Below are positions 1-10,700 of a stretch of 64,000 bases of DNA, piece after piece. The DNA comes from Steinernema hermaphroditum (lineage: Eukaryota > Nematoda > Chromadorea > Rhabditida > Steinernematidae): NCBI GenBank assembly GCA_030435675.1, contig CM059624.1:8766769-8830768 (forward strand), given 5' to 3'. The notes beneath the pieces were generated by a model that worked only from the letters and a program-made list of their open reading frames with translations, did not search any database and was not told where the DNA came from. Position 1 is the stretch's first letter; each line of letters starts with the position of its first letter. Made by a program: the position numbers and the translations under genes.

Positions 1-3000
1 GTCGTTCGGGCGACCGAGATTCTCTATTTACGGCCTATAAAAGCAAACTCTCCGAGGGTCTCAGAGCTGTAAACTGAATAAACCGAGTCACCAAAGGGAG
101 TCGGTTTTTAAAGCCGCGGCCGAAAGTGTTGCGAAAATGATAAACGACGCTGCGACGGTCGGAGCCGAGCGACGACCAGAGGAGGGTTATCTGCCGCCGA
201 CAAGAGAGCGGAGATCGCCTGGAACCCGCTTTGCACGAAATTTGACATTAGGAGGCTTTGGGGAAAGGCACTAGAAAGTTTATGTTCGATAAACTGAAAG
301 AAAAGAACTTATAGCTTTGCTCGAAACACATTTGTCCTCTGGCGACTTTGCCTTGGAACTCTGCCGACGGTCCCCTGGCCCGGGGAATCTCGGGGACACC
401 TTCAGATTCTTCCCTCCGAGAGAAGGGACTCCAGAAAGAGTGCAATCGCTGGTTGGGGATGCCCTTTGGTGGGTTTCCTCGCCGTTGTTGAGACATTTAA
501 GTCCCGGCACTTGAGTCCCGGACCTTTGAGTCCCAGACATTTGAGTCCCGGACACAGAGCTCCGACGAAACGCTTGAGTTTGAGTTAGCATCTTGAGTAT
601 TTACTCCCCAATTTGATGCATTATAATTCACGTTTGACGTTTCTGTCGTTTGCAAATATTACCGTTTCGTCGGAGCTCTGTGTCCGGGACTCAAATGTCT
701 GGGACTAAAATATCCGGGACTCAAGTGCCGGGACTCAAATGTCTCAACACCTCCTCGCCAATGGGAAGTACGGTCTATCAAGCAGACGATCTTGTTGAGT
801 CTTCTTTCGTCTTTCCGACCGCTTTGTAATGTTTTGTGTCATGTCCGACGAAAGGCGTCGAACTCACTCTTTAGATCGGACTTGTATCCGACTGTCAGTG
901 TGCCAACCTGTTCTGAGTACTTCGATCCCCAGGAAAGCCGTCCATTGTTTTGACGGCTCAGACCGATTTGTGGTTGTGGGCCGTCAATCCCATGAAAAGG
1001 CGGAATATTTCAATTGTCCTATAGTATTGTGGTACGGTAGGCCGACAGATCAATCTCGATACTCGGAAGGTCGTGGATCTTGAGAGGCAGAAGAAAACCT
1101 GAGAAACAAAGTTGATTTTGATCCCCTAGAGTTCTTCTTTACCCGGTGGGGACCGAACGAAATTGCTAATTTTGGTCGATTAGGAAAATTTGTGAAAGGT
1201 CACCTAGAATCGATAAGAAGGGAGAGAATTGTTCCAGCTGATAAGTGAGTGAACAAAAAACGCGTGGCCGGCGAAGTCCGGGGCAAAGGCACTCCAAGGT
1301 CACTTCTTGTCCGCCTAGGAAATTGCGAAACTTTCCAATCAGCGAACGGCGATCGTTATTGTTCGGAGGCGATAAAGCAGTCGAAAAAACAGATGGAATC
1401 CAAAGCGCTTTAATCGAACGGGGTCAGTGGTGAAAACAGCGTTCCTCCCCGATCGCATTCCTCTTTTTGCTTCGCGTTAGTCACCGGAGCGCTCCGTGTC
1501 TCCGGGCGATCGGCGCCTCAGAAGCCGCCGCGACTGTGGACAGCTTGCAGCCTGTGTGGCCCCTGACCTCCGCTTTGATCGACCCCTGACCCTCTGATCG
1601 GCATGTGACAGACGACCACATGTTCCCGATTGTCTTCCAATGGCCTCTCGACGGCGCCTACGAGGCGGACCCCCGCCTGGCCTCTCCATCCCCGTTTGGC
1701 GCCAAATTAATTTACCCAAACGGCGACCGTTCCCCGCCTCCTTTTTACGCGCTCCTCTCCCCTCCGGCGCTATTTTAAGTGACTATTAGACCGGCAACGA
1801 GGAGCTTAGTCCACTCTATCCGCGACGCGACTTCCCCGGTGACTCAGACGCCCGACGACATCCCTTCCACTTACGACTTCCCGTCACCTCGAGACCTCTC
1901 AAAAAATCGCGTCGCCGTGTCCCCGCCAAGTATTTGTCCTCCGAATCAGCTTCTGTTTGTCTTAGTTCCGTTCCCCGCGTACGCCTAAGCTGCAGCTTAT
2001 TGTCAGCAGCGTCCCATGTCGCCATTAATCAGATTTCGTTTCGCGACACAAAGACCTATCGTATTCATCTTCCTCTCACCCGCGCAGCTCCCGAACAGAC
2101 TGCGTTTAGGAGTGCCCTTCAACTGGGAACGTCAAATTTGCAGATTTCGCAGGAGGCGAAGCCTTCTGACGGTCCGGGTGATCGGCGCGCGCCCCAACAC
2201 AAACACGAAAACACTCTCTGTAATGCGTGTTAACCGCAACCAGTTGTATTTGTTTGGACGAGATGGCGGTAATCGAGTTTCCGAACCAGAAAAGCACTCG
2301 GGGCCCACCGCCGACTTGGGACTGTTTGCGCTCCTTGTGGGGCTGCGGGTGGCGAACAGGTCCATCCTGGCAAGTGTCAGTATCGAGTTTTTTCTACTTC
2401 AAGAAGGAAGGCGAAGTCCCTTGTTCGCGTGGAAGAATACTTGCACCTTATTTCTCTAAAATACCGTATTCTTCGGGGACGGCGGCTGATCCACGTTGAT
2501 TTGATCCAACATCGAGCATCTCGATGACTGCTTTTTTGAAAAGATTTAGGTGGTCCTCCGTGTGTCCGATGACTATCTCCGTCGAACGCTAAGTCTTGAA
2601 TTTGAAAATCTTGAATACGATGTGTTCTCTGAATTTGTAGGTTCCTTCCCTCCACTTGTAGGCCTTTTCAATGTAAATGTAATTAAACCTTTTCGATGTA
2701 GTTTTCTGTGCGTTTCCTATCTCGTCTTTGTTTCTCTCTCTTTCTCTTTTGTGTACTCAGAAGGTGCATTTCCGTAAGACCTTTTGTCCCTTCAACTACA
2801 AAAATACTGTGTTTCATGGCCAAAAGCCAACAGATTCGTCGAAACATATTGTGACCACTGTGTTTCGGAAGACGCTGATGTGTAATCTATATAGAGACGA
2901 GGAGAAAGAAGGATCTCCTCGAAGGGCAGATTATCCGGACGAATTCACATCTGCTCGGATCTGCAGTCCGCGCCGCTCCCTCCTGCTTCCACAACATTTT

Positions 3001-3823
3001 GCACAGTTTCTGGCTACGATGGCGCTGCTTGTTTACCTGGTGCGAAGTCGTGAACCCGACTGATTTACGACGTCGCAGCTGAGCGTAGCGCGCTTGTTGA
3101 TTTCATATTGTTAATCGGCCTTGAGCCGCACGAGAGGCGATCCATCACCTTCCGGTGCCTCGGGTCAAACGCCAAAAACAGAAAGCGCCGATATCCGCCG
3201 CGGTCCCGCCCCTAAACGTGTTTCCGAACAGTCGGATTCGCTCCTTCTCGGCGATACGATCTTCCACCCCAAGGCCACTTTCGCTTCTTCCGCGCTCATC
3301 AAATGCCGATCCGACCACTTCCTCAAGCGTCGCCACTGGAGGCCCTCTAGGGCCCTCAGAGTAGCCACCTCCTCCAAACGGTGGATTCCACGGACCGTTC
3401 GAAGGGAGACGCGCCGATTGCGGCGACGTCGCCTGATTCCCCAAACGAGTTCCGCGCCTCAGGGCATCTACATTTCGCAGCCCCACACACATCGATCGAC
3501 TCCATCGTCGGCGACAGTAGTCGCCCCAGAGCCTTACAACGTTTTTCCACGCGATTTGCCCTTTCTGTGTTTACCCGGCTGCAAAACGTCGCGCGCACAC
3601 CAAAACGGCGATTTATGACGATCGGCGCTTCGGAAGGGCGCGCCTTTTTGTCTTTGATCGCTCCGACTCGGCTCGATTCTTTTGTGTCCTTTGCACCGAG
3701 AGTCTGCAGGCATCTTCTTCTCCTGTATCCTGACAGCATGTGCAGCCGTAAACAAGTTCCTTTTGCACTCCCTTAATCAATTACTTCGGACGTCGATCCG
3801 ATGGCTAAGCGTGTCCACTTCAG
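1..3823. other. Gene-poor spacer upstream of the solenoid-protein gene
   Basis: No open frame here resembles a known family, and none could be joined into a spliced gene with consistent phases. The clear structure is the fold-back element described separately (476-759). A minus-strand open frame around 3145-3492 has protein-like composition in its middle part (rich in Gly, Glu, Arg), but no start, partner exon or homology could be supported. The sequence directly before 3824 ends in a pyrimidine-rich acceptor (cacttcag) that could be a splice or trans-splice site for the next gene. Confidence 0.5.
476..759. mobile_element. Fold-back (MITE-like) DNA transposon remnant with 8-bp target site duplication
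   Basis: Two arms, 484-572 and 663-751, are near-perfect reverse complements of about 89 bp separated by a 90-bp loop. The element is flanked directly by an 8-bp repeat, tcctcgcc, at 476-483 and 752-759. Each arm is itself made of about four copies of a 14-16 bp unit built on the core gagtcccgg. Terminal inverted repeats with an 8-bp duplication are typical of non-autonomous hAT-type elements, but other superfamilies also give 8 bp and the tips do not show a diagnostic hAT end. No transposase is encoded. Confidence 0.8.
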
Positions 3824-6800
3824 ATGACTTTGCCGGACTTCGACAAAGTCCATGTGAAGGTCGAAAGGGGGAAGCGGCCGCGTCTCCGCATCGACGACGA
3901 CTCCAGATTCGTCCAGGTGAGCTACACGAGCTCGGCGTTACAATAGCCCTGGGCTTCAGGTGACCATTCCCGCAGACCTCAACCAGAATTGGCCCTCGCT
4001 GACCGGAAATCTCGTCGGAGGCATCTCCGTCGAGGTGAAGAAGCTCGAGCAGCAGTACAAAGTGTCCGTCAATCACCTGGTAAGAGCCGATATGTCCCAA
4101 GGTGCACTGTTACTTCTCTAGCACTCGAGGAAGCCAGAGTTCTCTATTTTCATCGCCGCTCTGAACCGCGACCATGAGCTGAAGACGGTTGTGAGGGACT
4201 TGAACACAAGACTGACCTACGTGGCCATCGGGGGGCCCAATATGCAGGTCTCCGGACACCTGAAGGCAGACCGACTGACCCTCGAGAGCACCCTTGGCCC
4301 CCTGAACATCAACGCGAAGGTCGTCGCCAGCAAAGTGTCACTCAACGCCCAGCAGCTATTCGTCTGCCCCGAGGCGTCCATCGCCTGCCAGATGATCAAA
4401 GCGAGTGAAATCAGACGCGGCAGGGTTACGGTAGCTGTTTGCAGGTGACTTCGCGCAAGGTAAAGATTGACGGAAAGATCTTCCCTTCGGAGGAGGCGAC
4501 GCAGGAGATGCGTGCCACCTTTGACGCTTCGCTGGTTCACATCGGCATCGACGGGACCATCGGAAGTCTGAAGGGAAGGGACTCCAGACCCTCTACCGTA
4601 CCCTCGCAGCGCCCATCGACGCCGTCGCCGCCGGAGGCGACCGTCGACGACCTCTTCGTCAACATTAGTGGCTGCCTCGCCAACTACGGGAAGATCGTCG
4701 CCAAAAGACTCCTAGAGCTGAACGTTGGTGGAACCCTGCTGACCCTCGAGGACGGCCGCATCGACTCCGCCTCAAGGGGCTTCAGCGCCTATCGGCAGAT
4801 CAACGGCATCGGCGGCCGAAGCTCCGACGACGTCTCCCCGACGAGCTCTCGTCTCAGCTCAGCCATCGACCTGCAGAGTCCACGCACCGTCGCCGAACTC
4901 CTCGAGCAGGGTGTTGACAAGAACGACGCCAGTGAGGTATCCTTCTCCCCACGACGTATCGCAACCCCTCTTTGCAGCGGAGCAACTGCCCCTCGGTGAC
5001 TCCGAAGCGCTTCGCTCTCCGGCGGTATAAGGAGATTAGCTCTGTAGCGCAGAGGAACTCGCAACGTCAGAAGATCTCACAGATTTCGGCCCTTTTGGTT
5101 CGAAAGTGTTTGACTGGTCGAAAATTCCTATTGGCTTTCAGACCATCCACGACTGGCGTCGAGGTGTCATCGCAGCGCCTTCCGTCGTTTCTTCCGTAGC
5201 CCGCGACTGTCAGGACTGCGCGCAGTTCAAGGCGGAGCAGCTGGCGCTGCGTGTGGGCCACTCGGCGTGGTGTGAGGCGGACTCTATCTGGAGCAGTGGA
5301 TCGGTGGAGATGCACGTGGGCCGGGACGTCGTCTTCGAGGGCCAGGTGAAGCACTTAGGGCTCCGTCTGGAGTGCCTCGGGGGCGTGGAGACGCACGGCG
5401 AGGCGATCGTCAGCCAGGAGACGTCGGCGATCGTAGTGGCACAGAAGTTCCTCTGCGACGGCATCTGGACGGTGGCGCGCTCCCTGGCGCTGGAGACGGC
5501 CGAGCTGCTGCAAATGACGTCGAACTCCTACTTGGAGACTGGCGTCCTCCGGGTGGTCTCCGGGCGCGACGTCGAGCTGAACGGCACTTGGCAGACGGGA
5601 GCGCTGGAGGCGGAGGCCGGTGGCGATCTGAAGACGCTCTCCAACGGAAAGTGCCTTGTGGAGGGAGGCGCCTGCGTCCGGGCCAACCGTTTCACCTCCG
5701 GTGGGCTCTGGAAGGTCACTGACGCGCTTGACCTGAAGGTGACCGCCTCAGCCGACTTCCTGCAGTTCTCCGTCACCGAGGCGAACCTCTGCAAACTGGT
5801 GGTGCTGCACAACTGCACCCTCGGGGGCACCTGGATGCTCGGCAACCTACTGGCCTACGTCCGCAACGAGCTCTACACGACGCCCTTCGGCCGCTGCAAT
5901 CTCGACGTCGCGGGGACTGTCGCCATTGGCGCCTTCCAGAACCATGGCCAATGGCAGTCGGAGCAGAACTTGCACCTCTTTGCCGGCTCCGTGGAGCAGT
6001 CGCCCCGGGCGCTCCTCTTCATCAAGGACACCTTCGAGCTCTCCGTGCTGAGCAACTCTCTTGGCGGGTGGCATGGCCGCGTCGTCGCCCACAGCCTCGT
6101 CCTCAAGGCCCTCAAGCGGCTCCGGCTCCACGGGTAGCCATGAGACGCACGAGTGCAGACCTAAACCCGTCCATTGCAGGTCTGTCCGCGTGAACGAGCT
6201 CGAAGTGTCGACGCCCTACGCCAGCGAGTCGCAGTTCGTCTGCTCCGGGCAGATCGACGTCCTCGTCGGTCCGCTCATGCTCAAAGGCAACTCCGCCTTC
6301 GATGAGGAGCTCCCGAAGGAGGACTTCGCCCCGCACCCCTTCCCCGCCTTCGTCCTCGATGGCGTCCTCCGCGCCCAGGCCATCGTCGGTCCTTTCCTCG
6401 CCGTCGCCGTCACCAGCCAGGGCTCCGCGAGCCTCACCTCGCTCCCGTCACTACTCCCCGAAGCGCCATTCCACATCCTCCTCTCCGTCGGCGCCCTCCA
6501 CACCGAGAAGTTCTCCGTCGTCGAGTCCATCTCCGGCACCGATGTCCACGCCGAGGGCGTCGTGTGCGCGACGCGTTTCGTGCACGAAGGCCAGCTCCGC
6601 TTCGGGGCCGACGAGGTCTCTGTCTTCGCCGACGAGATGCGCAACGAAGGCCGCTTGACGGCTACGGTCAAGAAGGCTCACAATCACATGCGTGCCGCCG
6701 TCCTCCAGATTCAGCAACTCCTCCTCAACAACGCCGTCATCTCCGCCGACCGGCTGAGCATCTTCGGCGAGGGCCGTCTCGTCAACCGGAACCGCATTTT

Positions 6801-9450
6801 CGCCGTCGAGCACCTCCACATCCGCCTCGCCAACTTCTTCAACGACGACGGCGAGCTCGAGTCGAAAGAGTCGCTGCGGCTCCTCTCCTCCTCGACCACC
6901 GAGTGGAGCCGCGTCGGGGGCGCCATCTCCGCGCCCCACAAGAAGGTCGCCATCGGTGGTGAGCGCCTTTGTCTGGCCGCCAAGAACCTGCACAAGCTCG
7001 TCGACGAGAAGAACTTCATCTCGGCGAAGAAGGACCTCCGCATCGCCACCGAGATGCTCGACGAGTCGATGACGCGCGTCCTCGGCTTCTCGGCTCGCGA
7101 CTCCATCCACTTCGAGGCGCCCGTCCGCATGGAAGCCGTGGAGATCCAGATCGGCGAGCTCGACGACCTCAGCACCGTCGTCGTCGAGAGCGGCCTCTGC
7201 GCCCACCGCGTCTTTGTCACTGGTCACTGCAGAAGCCTCCGACTTGTTCTCAACGGCGTCCTCGACTGCCGCAAGCTCGTCTTCAAGGAGTCCATCAGAG
7301 AGGTCCTCGTCAGCGGCAACGGCTCCCTGGAGTGCGTCGACGAGCTCCAGGTGGACGGCGTCCGCATCGAGTTCGCTCTTCTCAACGTCTCCGTCGGCGA
7401 AATCCGCGCAAAGACAGTCCGCATTTCCAGGAACTCCAACGTGCGCCTCACGAACCCCGCCGTTTCGCTGGTCGCCGACAGTCTCCGCTGCGAAGGAAAC
7501 CTCCTCTTCGACGGCAAGATGACGGTGACGCCTTTCGGCACGCCCTCGAGGATCACCGTCAGCGGAACACTCATCGGCACTGGGGTCGGAAGCGAGCTCT
7601 CGCTGGAGGCCGACTCCGTCAGCCTCGACGGCCAGGTCGCGAACGTGGCCTTTGTCGAGGTGTTCGTCCGTGACCGCCTCGACGTGGAGCCCCCTTTCGT
7701 GGCGAAGAACGTCGCCGGTTTCGCCGTGGAGTCGCAGCACGACTGCACCCTCGACGGCATCTTCTCCGGCTGCCAGAGCCTCTTCGTCAACGCCGATGCC
7801 CTCGTAGTCGCCGGCACCTTCGAAGACGTCGAGAACATCTCTTTCTTCGCTGCCCAAAAGGTCTACTTCAACGCCGCCGTCCAACGCAGCCAGAAGCTTA
7901 CCCTCAACAGCAAGGGGCCCGTCTACACTCGTGGCTCCGTGAAGGCGACTACGGTAGTCGAGTTCGAGTGTAAGTGGCTCCACATGAACTGCGCGGTCGA
8001 AGAAGTCACCTCTACGACGGTCTCCGCGTGGTCCTCCGTCCTCCAGGCGCCGCTACGGAGCTCTGCCCTTCGGATCCGCGGCCTCGGCGTCTGTCTCGTC
8101 TCCGGAGACCTCCGCGTCGATGAGTGCGACGTTGTCGTCCCCTTCTTCATCGCCGTCGATGGCAACGTCTTCTCCGTCTCCAGGATGAACATCAGGAGCC
8201 TTGTATCAATCGTCCGACGTCTCGAAGACTGCGAGGCGCTTCGGAACCTCAGCTCGCTGAGCTTCGTCTTCGACTTTCCCGACTCCGAGCAAAAGATCCT
8301 GACGCGAAGGGAGATGGAGTCATGGAAGGCGACGTGTCGCCAGCTGAAAGAGTCGTTCGTGTCGTCAGCGACCCTGCGGCCGGACGAGATCCTCATCGGG
8401 GTAAAGTACCTTGGCGAAGTGGACCCCGTCGTCGTCCGTCTCCCCATCTGTGCTCTTCTGGAGAACCTAAAGAGACTCGTGGCGAAATTCCACACGCAGC
8501 AGATCAGCGGCTTCAACTGCTCGAAGCTGATCGACGCCCTCCAGAAGTCGCAGAACGCCTTCCTCTCCTCGAACGAAGACGAGATTTCGGTGGAGAAGTC
8601 GAAGAAGAAGGGGAAGAAACGAAGGAGCGGCAGCGAGGAGGCCGACTGCGGACAGGAGACGCTCTTCGAAGTGATCGCTTCCTTCAAGAACGCTTTCGAG
8701 AAGCAGAGGCGCCCTTCGAAGAGCTCCACGGACTCGACGGACGTTGGGTACGCCAGCCGCAGTTCCAGCGAGGACCTTGAAGGCGCCGCCCGATCCGCTT
8801 CTCCGGAGGCGGACAAGGATCTCTCCCTGAAGTTGGAGCGCCTCGAGGAAGAGGAGGAGACGGAGCTCACATTCCGGAAGACCCTCGAGGAGTGCGAGAC
8901 GGAATACAAGGCGAGATGCACTGCGAGCCCGGAGTGCGCGACCTCGAAAGAATCTCCTTGATGTGGCCCTTTGCAGGACCCCGACCTTCGAGATCGAGTG
9001 CATCTATCACTCCGAGACGGAGACGGACTCCGCAGAGAGCGAGATTGACGAAGAGACCGCTCTTAACTTCGTCATCTCCCACGGGGCGCGAATCGCCGTC
9101 CTCCCGATTGACTTCGACAAATTCCGGGGCGCCACGTCTCCTCCATCTCCCCTTCTGCCCGTCAGAACCCCCAGCCGCCACGATCTCGCCATGAAGAGAC
9201 TACAAGTATGCCCCCTCCCCCACAGCCCCCACTAATCCAGCGTCACTTCCAGGTGAAACAGAATCTGAGCACGTTCGACCTGAAGTCGTACTCCTCACAA
9301 ACGTCCCTTGACTCCGTCGACACAACCCTCGGCGACATGGGCACGCCGATGCGCTTTGCGCCTTCGCCACTCCGCCGGAGCCTCATCCCGCGCCTCTCCT
9401 CCCGTGGAAGCCACTCGCTCCTCAATCGAATCCTCGATAACAGAGCCTAA
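3824..9450 (+). CDS. Giant beta-solenoid-like repeat protein, unknown family
   Basis: Nine exons give 1,758 residues: 3824-3916, 3960-4079, 4122-4400, 4445-4936, 4978-5097, 5142-6133, 6180-8933, 8977-9205, 9253-9450. Introns are 41-47 bp; that at 4401-4444 appears to start with GC rather than GT. I do not recognise the family. There is no signal peptide or membrane segment, so a cytoplasmic place is inferred. The body is a long alternation of short hydrophobic strands and small turns. Around 5459-5950 a Gly-x-Trp signature recurs every 40-41 residues (codons ending near 5469, 5591, 5711, 5834, 5954). The pattern recalls right-handed beta-helix proteins such as bacterial filamentous-haemagglutinin repeats and bactofilins, a resemblance by eye only. 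The last 350 residues change to a Lys-rich stretch, then Ser/Glu-rich, probably disordered sequence. Codon use is strongly GC-biased, so translation is likely efficient. Confidence 0.8.
4401..4444 (+). other. Probable GC-AG intron in the solenoid gene
   Basis: Between the Met-Ile-Lys codons ending at 4400 and the Val codon at 4445 the only solution that keeps both flanking frames open and in phase removes gcgagtg...tttgcag, a 44-bp intron starting with GC. The GT four bases downstream shifts the next exon into a stop. The intron also contains the heptamer tacggta seen many times in this window. Confidence 0.6.
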
Positions 9451-10700
9451 CTGCCCCCTCTTCCTAGTAGCCTGCGAGTGCTCCTCGACGACGGGTCCCA
9501 GAATTTCCACGTGTCTGTACATACATATCTTCCGATTTTTGCGCCGCTTACCCCAAATACGTAATATGTAGGACATCTCAGGACTCTAAGCTTTATCTAT
9601 CGTTATTTCCCACGATAAACTTCTTTTGTGATGACTCCGCACCGGCAGTGACAATGACCCAAAGCAAGGCAATGACTGTCACGGCTCAGAGCCTCTCCAG
9701 TGGGTAAACAGCCTCATAGCATTCGGTGACAGTCCTCATCGCGATGCCACAAGGGAAGGCGTTGCATCCAATCTCCTCGGAGCTCAGAAGCATCCATCAA
9801 CGCCTTCTCGAGATCGAGAAAGTGGTTGTCGCCCTGATACGTCGATGTCCCACATGCATAGAGAGGTGAGTGCTTAGATAGTAGCGATGCCGACTCAACC
9901 TAAAACATCAGGTCTAATTCATGGCCATGCACAGTCGTGGCCATGGCCATGGTCTAATTGTGGTATAATCTATGGCCATGGCCAGCAATTCATGACTATT
10001 CAACCAACTAGGTAGAAATGCTGGCGGGATGGCCATGGCCATGGCCGAAATGGTCTAATTGTGGTATAATCTATAATCCGTGAATTAGACCTCTCCGAAT
10101 AAACCGTAGTTGTCAGTTAGAAATCAAGGCGGTGCGTGGTAGGACTCGGCACACGACGCGCGCCAGTGCAACTCGCTCGCCAACGCGCGTCCGAGTATTG
10201 GCTTGTTTGGGATTTTCAAAAATTCTGCAGCGTCGAGTTGGGACTCAAATGGTCCACCGGTGTCTAGACGAAACAGTCTAGATGGGTTCAGAAAGAGGCG
10301 CGGCCCTCGAGCTCATTCAGCCGACTAACCCCCTACTGACCGGTCCCCTTTCCACGATGGGCGACCACACGACGGCCACTAAGCTCCTTGTCAAAAGGTT
10401 TTGTGTGCCGCTCCCTATATTTTGATCGTCTCCGTTTAGATTCCACTCACTGACACCACCGGAGATGACCGTCGCCGGGCAGCGGACACCTTCCCTCTCC
10501 CAGCTGTCGATGGTAAACAACGCGTCGACGACAAGCATAAATGACTCGCAGCGAACGACCGACCTAAGTGAGCAACAAGTAGCTCACAGAAATCTCGATC
10601 AATCTGTTTAGGTTGCTCACGACAACAGGAGACTCCTGATCGTACGCAACTGAATAGTGCCGTTTCGAAAAAAGAGAAGACATCCGAATCAAAACCGAAT
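9451..10700. other. Spacer between the solenoid gene and PEPCK
   Basis: No coding exon was recognised. It must hold the 3' untranslated region of the upstream gene and the promoter of PEPCK. The only structured part is the catggc-rich inverted-repeat element at 9910-10092. Confidence 0.5.
9910..10092. repeat. Small terminal-inverted-repeat element with internal catggc repeats
   Basis: The ends are the perfect inverted repeat aggtctaattca (9910-9921) and tgaattagacct (10081-10092). Inside, self-complementary ggccatggcc runs occur three times, and the sequence tggtctaattgtggtataatc occurs twice (about 9950 and 10051). The whole could fold into several hairpins. No clear target duplication was found, so it could be a decayed miniature element or a locally amplified repeat. 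Confidence 0.6.

Noticed and set aside
3121..3739. Overlapping 127-165 codon frames on both strands before the solenoid gene
   Set aside because: Arg/Ser-rich composition typical of GC-rich non-coding sequence; no splice partners or motifs.
6451..7983. A 510-codon open frame on the minus strand within the solenoid gene
   Set aside because: It mirrors the strongly biased codons of the plus-strand gene (GAC, GTC, CTC); the product is a repetitive Asp/Glu/Val/Leu string. The plus strand has consistent splice sites.
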